DNA from: Mycobacterium shigaense
GTDB lineage: Bacteria; Actinomycetota; Actinomycetes; Mycobacteriales; Mycobacteriaceae
Assembly (NCBI RefSeq): GCF_002356315.1
Contig: NZ_AP018164.1
Location: forward strand, 4,898,001 to 4,962,000
DNA: 64,000 bases
Reading direction: 5' to 3'
The translations under genes were made by a program, and so were the position numbers. Every line of letters begins with the position of its first letter. Within the stretch, counting starts at the first letter, position 1. Shown piece by piece: positions 53,591-63,321 of the stretch. The notes under the pieces were generated by a model, which saw only the letters and a list, made by a program, of their open reading frames with translations, was not told the DNA's origin and made no database searches.

Positions 53591-55063
53591 GTGGGCGAAG
53601 AGGTCAAGCGCACCACGTATGACCGTGAACATCGGCGGGAATACCGGCGCAAGGTGCAGCTGAGTCTGAACGTCTTCGAGACGTTGCTGGCCCAGGCACG
53701 GTTCGACTCCGATCGGCCGCTCACCGGCATGGAGATCGAATGCAACCTCGTCGACGCCGACTACCAGCCCGCCATGTCCAACAGATATGTGCTGGATGCC
53801 ATCGCGGATCCGGCCTATCAGACCGAATTAGGCGCCTACAACATCGAATTCAATGTGCCGCCCCGGCCGCTGCCCGGACATACCGGGCTGGATCTGGAAG
53901 CTGAGGTGCGAGCCAGCCTCAACGACGCCGAGGTCAAGGCGAGCGCGGGCGGGGCACACATCGTGATGATCGGCATCCTGCCCACTTTGATGCCCGAACA
54001 TTTCAACTCCGACTGGATGAGCGAATCGGTCAGATACGCCGCGCTCAACGACTCGATCTTCAATGCCCGCGGCGAGGACATCCCGATCCAGATCTCCGGT
54101 CCGGAACCGCTGAGCTGGCAGGCCACCTCGATCGCGCCCGAATCAGCTTGCACAAGCATGCAATTGCACTTGCAGCTGGCGCCCGACGATTTCGCGCCCA
54201 GCTGGAATGCGGCCCAGGTGATCGCCGGCCCGCAGCTGGCGCTGGGCGCCAACTCGCCCTACTTCTTCGGTCACGAGCTGTGGGCCGAGACGCGGATCGA
54301 GGTGTTCGCGCAGTCCACCGACACCCGGCCCGAGGAGCTGCAGACGCAGGGTGTGCGGCCGCGGGTATGGTTCGGCGAGCGCTGGATCAACTCCGTCCTG
54401 GACCTGTTCGAAGAGAACATCCGCTACTTTCCCTCGCTGCTGCCCGAGTTGTCCGACGAGGATCCGGTCGCCGAGCTGGCCGCCGGTCGCATCCCGCACC
54501 TCGCCGAGTTGCGCCTGCACAACGGCACCGTGTACCGCTGGAATCGGCCGGTTTACGACGTTTTCGACGGCCGTCCCCATCTGCGGCTGGAGAACCGGGT
54601 GCTGCCTGCCGGGCCGACCGTCGTCGACATGCTGGCCAACTCAGCGTTCCACTACGGCATGCTGCGGACTCTGTCCGCCGCCGAATACCCGCTGTGGGCC
54701 AAGATGAGTTTCGCTGCGGCACAGGCGAATTTCCTCGAGGCGGCGCGCAACGGCATGGATGCCCGGTTGCACTGGCCGGGCCTGGGCGACGTGCCGGCGG
54801 CCGAGTTGGTGCTCGACACCTTGCTGCCGATGGCGCATGAGGGGTTGCGCAGTTGGGGTGTGGACGCCGAAGTACGCGACCGGTTTCTCGGCGTCATCGA
54901 GGGCCGCGCCAAGGCCGGTCGCAACGGGGCCGGCTGGCAGGTGGCGACGGTGCACGCGCTGCAGGACGGCGGCATGACGCGGTCCGCCGCGCTGGCCGAG
55001 ATGCTGCGCAGGTACTGCGAACACATGCATTCCAACGAACCGGTGCATACCTGGCCGACCTAG
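53591..55063 (+). CDS. GCS2-family glutamate-cysteine-ligase-like protein (Rv3698-like)
   Basis: 490 residues from GTG 53591. The GCS2 fold is shown by GMEIECNLVDADYQP (metal/ATP-binding Glu pair), ELGAYNIEFNVPPRPL, TSMQLHLQLAPDDF and VLPAGPTVVDMLANSAFHYG. Family members join an amino acid to glutamate or cysteine; the substrate here is unknown. Mycobacteria make mycothiol rather than glutathione, and EgtA nearby is already the gamma-glutamylcysteine enzyme, so it is likely to have another role. It is convergent with the egt operon (17 bases). Confidence 0.85.
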   Translation: MGEEVKRTTYDREHRREYRRKVQLSLNVFETLLAQARFDSDRPLTGMEIECNLVDADYQPAMSNRYVLDAIADPAYQTELGAYNIEFNVPPRPLPGHTGLDLEAEVRASLNDAEVKASAGGAHIVMIGILPTLMPEHFNSDWMSESVRYAALNDSIFNARGEDIPIQISGPEPLSWQATSIAPESACTSMQLHLQLAPDDFAPSWNAAQVIAGPQLALGANSPYFFGHELWAETRIEVFAQSTDTRPEELQTQGVRPRVWFGERWINSVLDLFEENIRYFPSLLPELSDEDPVAELAAGRIPHLAELRLHNGTVYRWNRPVYDVFDGRPHLRLENRVLPAGPTVVDMLANSAFHYGMLRTLSAAEYPLWAKMSFAAAQANFLEAARNGMDARLHWPGLGDVPAAELVLDTLLPMAHEGLRSWGVDAEVRDRFLGVIEGRAKAGRNGAGWQVATVHALQDGGMTRSAALAEMLRRYCEHMHSNEPVHTWPT

Positions 55064-55079
55064 TCCGTTCGAGTTTCCG

Positions 55080-56225
55080 CTAGGCGGCGGTCGCGACCGT
55101 CGCGGCGATCAACGCCTCGGCGAACGTCTCCAGGTCGGCGGCGGTGGTGTCGACGTGCGGCGAGATCCGCAGCAGCGGCCCGGTCAGCTCCAGGGGCGCG
55201 CGCTGCACCCCGGCGTAGGTGGTCAGGATCCGTCGTTCGGCGAGCAGCCAGGCTCGCACCGCCTGCGGGTCGGCGCCGTCGACCGGCGCCAGCGTGGTGA
55301 TCGCGCTGGGCTCCTCGACCTCCTCAATCACCGCCCAGCCGGGCACGTCTGCCAGCACGGCGCGGCCGATGCTGCCCAGCTCGGCCAGCCGGGCGCCGAC
55401 TGCCTCGGGTCCGTACGCCAGATACTCGCCCAGCGCCACCGAAAACCCCACGCGCGCAGCGATGTTGGCCTCGCCGAACTCAAGCTGCTGAGCCAGCGTC
55501 GATGTCGGCGCCCACTCCGGGGCGGCGAGCCGCGGTGACAACCGCTCCATCAGCTCGCCCCGGACGGCGAGTACACCCACGCCGCGCGGCCCGGCGATCC
55601 ACTTGCGCGAGGTGGCATACGTGACGTCGGCGCCCGCGGCGCAGTCCACGTGGCCCAGCGCCTGAGCGGCGTCGACGACCATCGGCACACCCAGCTCGCC
55701 GCAGAGCCGGGCCAGCATCGCCACCGGCTGCACGACGCCGCTGTGACTGGCGACAGCCGTCAGGTGCACGAGGTCGGGAGGGTGGGCCGCCAAGGCAAAC
55801 GCCGCGTCGTCGAGGGCCACCCGGCCGTCGCCGAGGGTCGGCAGCAGTTGGCGGTCGAATCCGTGCGCCATCAGCACGGCCAGGTTGGGCCCGTATTCGC
55901 CGGGCAGGCAGGCCACGGTGCGACCGTCGGCCGGCCAGCTGCCGAGCAGCAGGTCCAGCGCGTTCAGGGCGCCGGTGGTGTACACCACTTCGGCGTCGGG
56001 CATTCCGCTGAGCATGGCGAATGCGGCGCGCCCGGCCTCGAGCGTGGGTGCGGCGGCCTCGGCCGCGACGTAACCACCGACCTCGGCCTCGTGGCGCGCG
56101 TGCTGGGCGGCGGCGTCGATGACGGCCCGGCTCTGGCGCGAACACGCCGCACTGTCCAGGTGCAGCCCGGCCACCGGCGGGCGGGCCTGCCGCCATCGGT
56201 CGGCCAGCGACCCGCCGTCGCTCAC
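55080..56225 (-). CDS. egtE: EgtE, PLP-dependent C-S lyase of ergothioneine synthesis
   Basis: 381 residues from GTG 56225, overlapping egtD's stop (GTGA). It is an aminotransferase-V-fold enzyme; the PLP Lys is Lys208 in YATSRKWIAGPRG. The PLP Asp is in VVDAAQALGH. It cleaves hercynylcysteine sulfoxide to ergothioneine, the last step. Last gene of egtABCDE. A longer frame to 56432 lies within egtD. Confidence 0.94.
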   Translation of the reverse strand: MSDGGSLADRWRQARPPVAGLHLDSAACSRQSRAVIDAAAQHARHEAEVGGYVAAEAAAPTLEAGRAAFAMLSGMPDAEVVYTTGALNALDLLLGSWPADGRTVACLPGEYGPNLAVLMAHGFDRQLLPTLGDGRVALDDAAFALAAHPPDLVHLTAVASHSGVVQPVAMLARLCGELGVPMVVDAAQALGHVDCAAGADVTYATSRKWIAGPRGVGVLAVRGELMERLSPRLAAPEWAPTSTLAQQLEFGEANIAARVGFSVALGEYLAYGPEAVGARLAELGSIGRAVLADVPGWAVIEEVEEPSAITTLAPVDGADPQAVRAWLLAERRILTTYAGVQRAPLELTGPLLRISPHVDTTAADLETFAEALIAATVATAA

Positions 56226-57187
56226 TTGACTGCCAACGACAACCCGAAATCGCCCGCGGCATCGGTCCACCACTGAACGCGACGCAAACCCGCCCCGGCC
56301 AATTCGGCGCCCACCCCGCCCGTGTAGAACTTGCTCGACACCTCGGTCAGCATTTCCTCGCCGGCGGCGAAGTCGACGGTCAGGTCGAGGGCACCGACGC
56401 GCACCCGCTGCGGCCGATCGGTCCGCAGCCACATCTCGATGCGTTCCTCGTCGGCATTCCAGCGCGCTACATGCCGGAAGGCGTCGACGTCGAAATCGGC
56501 GTCGAGTTCCCGGTTGACCACCGCGAGCACATTGAGATTGAACCGGGCGGTCACTCCGGCCGCGTCGTCGTATGCGCGCAGCAGCCGACCGGTGTCCTTG
56601 ACCAGGTCGGTGCCCAAGAGCAGGGTGTCGTCAGGCTGCATCACGTCGGCCAACGATTTGAGGAATTCGGCGCGCGGACCGGGGGTGAGATTGCCGATCG
56701 TCGACCCGAGGAACACGAACAGCCGACGGCCCCCGCTTGGGATCTCACCCAGGTGCTTCTCGAAATCGCCACAAACAGCCTCGATTTCGATCCCGGGATA
56801 TTCGTGCTGGATGGCCGCTCCGGCGGCCGACAGCATGGTCTCGTCGACGTCGAACGGGACGAACCGGCGCAGCGATCCGCGGGTGTGCAGCGAATCCAGC
56901 AGCAGACGAGTCTTCTCCGAGGTGCCGCTGCCGAGTTCGACCAAGGTGTCGGCCCGGCTCGCCGCTGCGATTTCGCCCGCGCGGGCACGCAGGATCTCCG
57001 CCTCGGCCCGCGTCGGGTAGTACTCCGGCAAGCGAGTGATCTGGTCGAACAACTCACTGCCGATCGAATCGTAGAACCACTTGGGCGGCAACGACTTCGG
57101 CGTGCTCTGCAGACCGTCGAACGCGTCACGGCGCAGTGCGAGGTACGCCGAGTCGGCGGCGAGATGGTTGGACAACGTCAGTGTCAT
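56222..57187 (-). CDS. egtD: EgtD, histidine N-alpha-methyltransferase
   Basis: 321 residues, the same as the M. smegmatis enzyme. SAM binding is by LVELGSGTSEKTRLLLD (motif I) and FLGSTIGNLTPGPR. It trimethylates histidine to hercynine using three SAM, the first committed step. The ribosome site GAAAGGA lies before ATG 57187, which overlaps the egtC stop (ATGA). Confidence 0.96.
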   Translation of the reverse strand: MTLTLSNHLAADSAYLALRRDAFDGLQSTPKSLPPKWFYDSIGSELFDQITRLPEYYPTRAEAEILRARAGEIAAASRADTLVELGSGTSEKTRLLLDSLHTRGSLRRFVPFDVDETMLSAAGAAIQHEYPGIEIEAVCGDFEKHLGEIPSGGRRLFVFLGSTIGNLTPGPRAEFLKSLADVMQPDDTLLLGTDLVKDTGRLLRAYDDAAGVTARFNLNVLAVVNRELDADFDVDAFRHVARWNADEERIEMWLRTDRPQRVRVGALDLTVDFAAGEEMLTEVSSKFYTGGVGAELAGAGLRRVQWWTDAAGDFGLSLAVK

Positions 57188-57897
57188 CGAGATCCTTTCG
57201 GCCCGTCCAGCGGGGTCATCGTTACGCCTTGAGCTGTCACTTCGACAAGGTGGTGATCCGGCACGTCCTCCCATTCGGAGTCGTTGTCGTAAGGTTCGCT
57301 GGCCAGCACCACTCCATCGGCACGACGCAGGATGGACAAGGTGTCGCCCCATGTGGTGGCAAGCAGGCGAGAACCGTCGGCGGCCAGGATATTCAGTCGC
57401 GCACGTGGATCCGCGGCGCCGGTCCGGGTAACCGTGTCAGCCAGCTCCTCGAGCCCACGCTCGAAGACGAGTGCCGCCAATATCGCACTGTCGCAGACGG
57501 ATTCGGCTTTCGATGACATCGTCAGTACGGCGCGGTCGACAACGCCGTTGTGCGACAACAGCCATTGCCCGTCGGTGAACGGGGCGGTGGCGCTGGTGTC
57601 GATAGGCATGCCGACGGTCGCCGAACGGACGGCCGCGACCACGCAGTGGCTGCGCAGCGCCGGGGCGACCGATTCGAACGAGGTGTCACCCCACAGCGGC
57701 GCGGGGCTGCGCCAGCGCCGCGGCACCTCACCCCCCGACGAGCGATCGAAAAAGCCGACACCCCAGCCGTCGGCGTTCATCAGGCCGTGTTTCTGCCGAC
57801 GCGGGGCATACGACTGCTCCCGCAGCCCGAACGGCGGCTCCAGCGTCAGCGAGGCAACGCTGACGTCGGCGCCCAACCACCCGAGGTGACGGCACAT
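57184..57897 (-). CDS. egtC: EgtC, class II glutamine amidotransferase-type amidohydrolase
   Basis: 237 residues from ATG 57897, which gives an N-terminal nucleophile after Met removal (Met-Cys2-RHLGWLG). NADGWGVGF and LSHNGVV are the class II glutamine-amidotransferase signatures. It hydrolyses gamma-glutamyl from hercynyl-gamma-glutamylcysteine sulfoxide. It shares one base with the egtB stop (TGATG). Confidence 0.95.
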   Translation of the reverse strand: MCRHLGWLGADVSVASLTLEPPFGLREQSYAPRRQKHGLMNADGWGVGFFDRSSGGEVPRRWRSPAPLWGDTSFESVAPALRSHCVVAAVRSATVGMPIDTSATAPFTDGQWLLSHNGVVDRAVLTMSSKAESVCDSAILAALVFERGLEELADTVTRTGAADPRARLNILAADGSRLLATTWGDTLSILRRADGVVLASEPYDNDSEWEDVPDHHLVEVTAQGVTMTPLDGPKGSR

Positions 57898-59207
57898 CAG
57901 GTGGTGTCCCCCGCGTCGGCGACGTCCCAGGCCAACCGGACACCGGAGAAGATCTGACGTCGAATCGGGTGATCCCAGTTGCGGAAGCTGGGCCGCAGGA
58001 TGGCCGACTCCACGGCCCAGGATCCGCCGCGCAGCACCCGGTAGTCGCCGTCGAAGAACGGCTGCGAGTAACGCTCGTAGATCATCGGAACGAACCCCGG
58101 CCAGGGACGCAGCGGCGAGCTGGTCCACTCCCAGACGTCACCCAGCAGCTGCTCGACCCCGTACGCCGAGGCGCCGGCGGGGTAGGCGCCCACGGGCGCG
58201 GGACGCAGTGCGGTGCCACCCAGGTTGACGAGATCGCCCGACGGGTCCTGCGCACCCCACGGGTAGCGACGGCGGGTGTTGGTCGCCGGATCCCAGGCGC
58301 AGGCCTTCTCCCACTCGATCTCGGTGGGCAGCCGGGCACCGACCCACGCCGCGTACGCCTCGGCCTCGAAATAGCAGACGTGCTGCACGGGTTCATCGTC
58401 GGGAATGTCCTCGACGTAGCCGAACCGGGTGCGGGTGCGCGCGTCAGAACCCCAGAACTGCGGGGCGGACAGGCCCGCGCTCAGTCGGTGCTCCCAGCCG
58501 CGCGTGGACCACCAGCGCGCCTGGGTGTAGCCGCCGTCGGCGATGAACTGCTGCCACTCCCCGTTGGTGACCGGCACCCGGCCGATGCGGAACGCCGGCA
58601 CGTCGACGACGTGGGCGGGACGCTCGTTGTCCAAGGAGTACGGCTCCTCGGCGGCGTCCACGCCCAGCACGAACGGGCCCGCAGGCACCAGCACCGAGCT
58701 GCCCGCCACGTCCGGCCGCCCGGCGGGCAACTCGCCCGGGTCATGCAACAGCGCGGCCCCGGTGCGCAGGTTCAACGCCTGCAACATGGTCTCGTCGTGC
58801 TGATTTTCGTGACTGACCACCATGCCGTACGCGAACGCCGCGCGGTCACCGGCGGGATCGGCGGGCAGCGCATCGAGGGCGTCCAGCGCGGCGGACCGCA
58901 CTGTGCGGCAATAGGATCGGGCCTCGGCCGGGGACAGCAATGGCAGGTCGGCGCGGCTGGCGCGGGAGTGCACGAACGCGTCGTAGAGGCCTTCGACCGA
59001 CGGCGGCAGGATCCCGGGCCGGTTCGGGTCGCCGCCGCGCAGCAGCCAGAACTCTTCCTGCTGGCCGATGTGCGCCAGGTCCCACACCAGTGGGCTCATC
59101 AACGGGTCGTATTGCCGGCGCAATTCGGCGTCGTCGAAATCGACCAGGCTCAGCGTGCGTGTGCGCGCCCGCTCCAGATCAGCTGCGAGTCTTTCCCGTG
59201 CAGTCAC
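57897..59207 (-). CDS. egtB: EgtB, sulfoxide synthase
   Basis: 436 residues from GTG 59207, overlapping the egtA stop. A DinB-like N-terminal domain carries iron ligands His46, His133 and His137 (HENQHDETM). A C-terminal formylglycine-generating-like fold (VPAGPFVLGVDAAEEP, LPTEIEWEKACAW, LRGGSWAV) follows. It is the non-haem iron enzyme that joins gamma-glutamylcysteine to hercynine with oxygen. Larger frames to 59822 are shadows of egtA. Confidence 0.96.
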   Translation of the reverse strand: MTARERLAADLERARTRTLSLVDFDDAELRRQYDPLMSPLVWDLAHIGQQEEFWLLRGGDPNRPGILPPSVEGLYDAFVHSRASRADLPLLSPAEARSYCRTVRSAALDALDALPADPAGDRAAFAYGMVVSHENQHDETMLQALNLRTGAALLHDPGELPAGRPDVAGSSVLVPAGPFVLGVDAAEEPYSLDNERPAHVVDVPAFRIGRVPVTNGEWQQFIADGGYTQARWWSTRGWEHRLSAGLSAPQFWGSDARTRTRFGYVEDIPDDEPVQHVCYFEAEAYAAWVGARLPTEIEWEKACAWDPATNTRRRYPWGAQDPSGDLVNLGGTALRPAPVGAYPAGASAYGVEQLLGDVWEWTSSPLRPWPGFVPMIYERYSQPFFDGDYRVLRGGSWAVESAILRPSFRNWDHPIRRQIFSGVRLAWDVADAGDTT

Positions 59208-60493
59208 AGGCCCCCTTGGGCCAGCTGCGAAACCGTCGTCGCGATGCCGCGATCGACCACCTGATCGGAGAAGTCGTCGCCCGGACAGCGGCCTTGCGCG
59301 ACGTTGTCGGCCAACCGCTGCATCGGCTCGGTCAGCTCGGCCGGCGCACGCTCGGCGGCGATGGCCACACACCGGTTGGCCGCCGCACACAGCCGCCGAT
59401 CGCGCAGCCCCAGCCGGGCCGCCGTATCCCAGGCGGTGGCCACCGGCTCGACGGCCTCGGCGGCCAGGTCGGCGGCGGCGGGGTCGTCGAGCAGGGCAAC
59501 CAACGTAAACACCACCGCGGGCCACAGGGAATCGGGCACGCTGTCGAGATAGCGGATCTCCAGCCATTGGCGGGGCCGCACCGGCGGGAACAGCGTGGTC
59601 AGGTGGTATTCCAGGTCGGCGATGGTGGGGCGGCGGTCGCCCAGCAGGACGCGGCCGTCGGCCCAATCGGCGAACGGCACCCAGTGCGTCACCGGCACCG
59701 CCTCCGGGTTGTTCACCAGCATCACCGGCGCCTTGAGCGCATAGCGGGCCCAGTCGGTGCCCGGGTCGTCGCCGCTGACGCTCAGCACCGGTCCGCAGCG
59801 CGCCGAGTCCATCGCTCCCCACACCCGCTGGCGGGTCGACACCCAGCCGGTGAATTCGCCGCGCAGCATCGGGGAGTTGGCGGTGAGCGCGATCATGGTG
59901 GGTCCCAGGGCGTGCGCCAGCCGCACCCGGGCAGCCCAGCCGGACTGCGGCCCGGCATCTATATTGACCTGCACCGAGGCGGTCGACGTCATCATCGCGG
60001 CGCCCGCCTCACCGGAGCGGCTGGCGGCGAAGAATTCCTCCATGGCGCGATACCGCGCGCCGGGGTTCACCCGCGTGGGTGAGCGCAGCGGATCTGCGCC
60101 CAAAAAGACCAGTCCCAGGCCAACATTCGCGAACGTCTTTCTCAGCACGGCCTGATCGGTGTGCATCGCGCCGATGGCCGCGATGATGCCGTTCTCCGGC
60201 GGACCGGACAGCTCGACGGCGCCGCCGGGTTCGACGGTGACCGCGCTGGCGCACGGCAGCGGCGGCAACACCTCGAGGACTTCGGTGATCTCGCCCCAAC
60301 TCGGCCGGCGATCCGGATCGGTGGGATCGAAACAGTGCGCCTCGACCTCCAGGCCGACGCGGCCGAGTGGACCGTCGACCAGGCAACCGTCCGCGATGTA
60401 TTGCGCGGCGGCCGAAGAATCGGCTAATTCGGCGTCGATTGGCCGGGCGGTATCCAGCTGCGAGGCCGCGGCGGTGATAGCGGCGAGCGTCAT
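59204..60493 (-). CDS. egtA: EgtA, glutamate-cysteine ligase of ergothioneine synthesis
   Basis: 429 residues from ATG 60493, which follows the strong ribosome site GGAGGG. GCS2-type ligase: GLEVEAHCFDPTDPDRRP, TVEPGGAVELSGPP and STASVQVNIDAGP. It makes gamma-glutamylcysteine from glutamate and cysteine with ATP. First gene of the five-gene egt operon; each following gene overlaps the last. ATG 60547 was rejected as it skips the ribosome site. Confidence 0.95.
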   Translation of the reverse strand: MTLAAITAAASQLDTARPIDAELADSSAAAQYIADGCLVDGPLGRVGLEVEAHCFDPTDPDRRPSWGEITEVLEVLPPLPCASAVTVEPGGAVELSGPPENGIIAAIGAMHTDQAVLRKTFANVGLGLVFLGADPLRSPTRVNPGARYRAMEEFFAASRSGEAGAAMMTSTASVQVNIDAGPQSGWAARVRLAHALGPTMIALTANSPMLRGEFTGWVSTRQRVWGAMDSARCGPVLSVSGDDPGTDWARYALKAPVMLVNNPEAVPVTHWVPFADWADGRVLLGDRRPTIADLEYHLTTLFPPVRPRQWLEIRYLDSVPDSLWPAVVFTLVALLDDPAAADLAAEAVEPVATAWDTAARLGLRDRRLCAAANRCVAIAAERAPAELTEPMQRLADNVAQGRCPGDDFSDQVVDRGIATTVSQLAQGGL

Positions 60494-60665
60494 ATCACGA
60501 TCCCTCCGGACCCGACCACGCCCGAACGCATTCGGGCCGGGCGCCATACTGGGCGGCTATCGGAACGATAGCCGCCCTCACTTCATCATGCAGATCGCCC
60601 CGACATATTCCCGTTCCCGCAATTTCTGGCGACGCAGCAGTCACGGAGACCCATATCTGCCCGCG

Positions 60666-61313
60666 CTATTGGCCTAACGCGTTCTGCATCGCTCCGGCCA
60701 GCACGTTGACCGCGGGGCCCGCGTTGCCGGATTGGCAGACCTTGGCTTGTAGCAGCACGTTCTCCCGCAGCCGAGTTTGATTGAAGCAGCGCCGATCGGT
60801 GCCCGCTTCCTGCTTGGTCCAGTTCTCGTCGGTGGCGGTCGCGGGCCCGCCGGCAAACGACCACACCTGCGTTTGCCCGTTGTCCAGGTGCATCGCCGTG
60901 GTCTGGCCGGGGCAACCCACCGTCCGGTCCACCACGCGGTGGAAGGCCCGGGCCGCGGCGTCGGGCGTGGCAAACACCCCGACCGCCTGCTTGACGAAGT
61001 GGGTCTGGTCGCTCGGCGAGGTTTGGGTGGTGGCGCCGTTGAACGAAGCCAGGTCGGGGTCGTTGTACACCTCTGGCAGGCCGATGTCGGCCCAGTCGTT
61101 GCAGTCGGCGAGGTCGACGAAATACCCCTGGACCGGTTCGGTGAACACCGTCTCGAAGCCCATCGGGCCACCGACGATGTTGCCGACCGACCCCTTGCCC
61201 AGGACCGCATAGGACACCGCCCCGGGATCCGAGGGATGCGCGGCGGCAGCGGGAGTCGCCAACGCGGCGCCGGCGGCCACGCCGGCCGCCACCACCGCGA
61301 CGGAGATCCGCAT
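60666..61313 (-). CDS. Secreted sensor-domain protein (PknH-like extracellular fold; Rv3705c-like)
   Basis: 215 residues from ATG 61313. The signal peptide is ISVAVVAAGVAAGAALATPAAAA. The mature domain has paired cysteines (DCNDW, VGCPGQ, RRCFNQ, KVCQS) and the VVDRTVGCPGQT and GPATATDENW features of the PknH-type extracellular sensor fold. There is no membrane anchor or kinase domain, so it is a free secreted member. Function unknown. The ATG at 61394 adds residues without family likeness. Confidence 0.83.
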   Translation of the reverse strand: MRISVAVVAAGVAAGAALATPAAAAHPSDPGAVSYAVLGKGSVGNIVGGPMGFETVFTEPVQGYFVDLADCNDWADIGLPEVYNDPDLASFNGATTQTSPSDQTHFVKQAVGVFATPDAAARAFHRVVDRTVGCPGQTTAMHLDNGQTQVWSFAGGPATATDENWTKQEAGTDRRCFNQTRLRENVLLQAKVCQSGNAGPAVNVLAGAMQNALGQ

Positions 61314-61333
61314 CGTCGGAACCAAGGGCCCGG

Positions 61334-61765
61334 CTAGACCTTGACCGAGACGTCCACGTCGATGTTGCCGCGGGTGGCCTTGGAATACGGGCACACCTCG
61401 TGAGCGGCCTCCACCAGATCGCTCGCGACGCTTTGGTCCAGGCCCGGCAGGTAACCGACGATCGTGGCGGTGAGGCCGAACCCCCCGTCGGAGGAGTCCT
61501 TCCCGATCCCGATCTGCACGGTAACGTCCGTGGCGTCGTCGAGTTTGACCTTCGCCTTGCCGGCCACCAGCCGCAGCGCGGACAGGAAGCAGCCGGCGTA
61601 CCCCGCCGAGAACAGTTGCTCGGGGTTGGTGCCCTCACCGCTGCCGCCCAACTCCTTCGGCGGCCGGGTGTCGAGGTCGATGCGGCCGTCGTCGGACCTC
61701 ACGTGGCCGTCGCGACCGCCCCCGGTTGCCGTGGATTGCGTGGTGTAAACGACATCAATCGTCAT
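61334..61765 (-). CDS. ohr: Ohr/OsmC-family organic hydroperoxide reductase
   Basis: 143 residues. Catalytic cysteines: Cys59 (GYAGCFLSALR) and Cys125 (HEVCPYSKATRGN), in the Ohr rather than OsmC pattern; the Arg/Glu pair also fits (TRPPKELGG). It reduces organic hydroperoxides with dithiol help. It is downstream of the catalase on the same strand (46 bases), so it may be cotranscribed. I know of no Ohr at this place in M. tuberculosis. Confidence 0.94.
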   Translation of the reverse strand: MTIDVVYTTQSTATGGGRDGHVRSDDGRIDLDTRPPKELGGSGEGTNPEQLFSAGYAGCFLSALRLVAGKAKVKLDDATDVTVQIGIGKDSSDGGFGLTATIVGYLPGLDQSVASDLVEAAHEVCPYSKATRGNIDVDVSVKV

Positions 61766-61811
61766 GAGTCTCGATCATGCCAGGGCGGCTGCGTCCTAGC
61801 GAACACGCATT

Positions 61812-63263
61812 TCACTGCCCCAGGTTTGCCCGCACGCCCTCCTCGACCTGCTTCCCGAGATCGGGGTCGACGTTGCGCCAGTACTCGAACACCCGCGACA
61901 GCACCGGCTCCTTGACGCCCTTGGATACATGTCCAATGATGTTGTGCGCCAATCGTTCTCGTGCCTCGTCGTCGAGCACGTCGCGGACCATCGTACCGGC
62001 CTGACCGAAGTCGTCGTCCTCGGCGCGCAACGTGTAGGCCGCGCGGATCATCTCGCCGTCCGCCTGCCAACGCACCTCGGCGGCGCGCGCCGGGTCGGCC
62101 TGCGGACCGCCGTAAGAGTTGGGGGCGTAGACCGGATCCGAGACGTTGGTCATCCGCATCGCGCCGTCTTTGGAGTAGCTGTTCACCTCGACCTTTGGCG
62201 TGTTGACCGGAATCTGCCGATAGTTGGTCCCCAGCCGCGCGCGATGCGCATCGGAGTACGAGAAGCCGCGCGCCAGCAGCATCTTGTCGGGGCTCAAGCC
62301 GGTACCGGGCACGGTGTTGTTGGGCTCGAACGCGGCCTGCTCGATCTCCGTGTGGTAGTCGGTGACGTTGCGGTTCAGGGTCATCTTGCCGACGTCGATC
62401 AGCGGGTAATCGCCGTGCGGCCACACCTTGGTCAGGTCGAAGGGGTTGAACCGGTATGTCTTGGCCTCCTCAAACGGCATGATCTGCATCTTCAGCGTCC
62501 AGCTGGGGTGATCGCCGCGCTCGATCGCCTCGTATAGATCCCGCTGGTGGTAGTCACCGTCCTCGCCGGCCAGTTGGTCGGCGTCCTCTTGAGTCAGGAA
62601 CTCGATGCCCTGATCGGTGATGAAGTGGTACTTCACCCAGAAGATCTCGCCTCCGGCGTTGATCCAGCTGTAGGTGTGGCTGCTGTAGCCGTTCATGTTT
62701 CGCCAGGTCTTCGGGATGCCCCGATCACCCATCAACCAGGTGACCTGATGGGCCGACTCCGGCGACAGGCTCCAGAAGTCCCACTGCATGTTGTGGTCGC
62801 GCAAGTTCGTTGCCTGCATCCGCTTTTGAGATCGGATGAAGTGCTGGAACTTCAGCGGGTCACGCATGAAGAAGACCGGTGTGTTGTTGCCGACCAGATC
62901 GAAGTTGCCCTCGGTCGTGTAGAACTTCAGCGCGAAGCCGCGCGGGTCGCGCCAGGTGTCCGGGCTGCCGCGCTCGCCGGCCACCGTGGAGAACCGGGCC
63001 AGCATCTCGGTGTTGGTGCCGGGCTGGAATACCGCGGCCCGGGTGTAGTTGCTGACATCGTTGGTCACCTCGAACTGGCCGAAGGCGCCTCCGCCCTTGG
63101 CATGCGGCTGACGCTCGGGGATGCGTTCCCGGTTGAACTGCGCCATCTGCTCGATGAGGTAGTGGTCCTGCAGCAGGATCGGACCGTCGGGTCCGATCGT
63201 CAGCGACTTGTCGTCGCTGGGTGCCGCGATACCGGCGTCGTTGGTGGTGAATCGTTCCGTCAT
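61812..63263 (-). CDS. Monofunctional haem catalase
   Basis: 483 residues, the small-subunit clade. Active-site His54 (RQPHAKGGGAFG), Asn126 (DLVGNNTPVFF) and the haem-binding Tyr in RGFSYSDAHR. There is no C-terminal flavodoxin-like domain, so it is not a large-subunit KatE. It dismutates hydrogen peroxide. This is separate from KatG. A SigF-type promoter lies 58 bases upstream, and ohr follows. Confidence 0.96.
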   Translation of the reverse strand: MTERFTTNDAGIAAPSDDKSLTIGPDGPILLQDHYLIEQMAQFNRERIPERQPHAKGGGAFGQFEVTNDVSNYTRAAVFQPGTNTEMLARFSTVAGERGSPDTWRDPRGFALKFYTTEGNFDLVGNNTPVFFMRDPLKFQHFIRSQKRMQATNLRDHNMQWDFWSLSPESAHQVTWLMGDRGIPKTWRNMNGYSSHTYSWINAGGEIFWVKYHFITDQGIEFLTQEDADQLAGEDGDYHQRDLYEAIERGDHPSWTLKMQIMPFEEAKTYRFNPFDLTKVWPHGDYPLIDVGKMTLNRNVTDYHTEIEQAAFEPNNTVPGTGLSPDKMLLARGFSYSDAHRARLGTNYRQIPVNTPKVEVNSYSKDGAMRMTNVSDPVYAPNSYGGPQADPARAAEVRWQADGEMIRAAYTLRAEDDDFGQAGTMVRDVLDDEARERLAHNIIGHVSKGVKEPVLSRVFEYWRNVDPDLGKQVEEGVRANLGQ

Positions 63264-63321
63264 GTGGCCATCTCCTCGTCGCCTGGGCTGACCTTACGTA
63301 TACCGAGGGCAGTGCGACGAG

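Noticed and set aside
57897..59822. 641-residue open frame covering egtB plus part of egtA in another frame
   Set aside because: The first 205 residues are antisense-free shadow of egtA; the family start is GTG 59207, overlapping the egtA stop.
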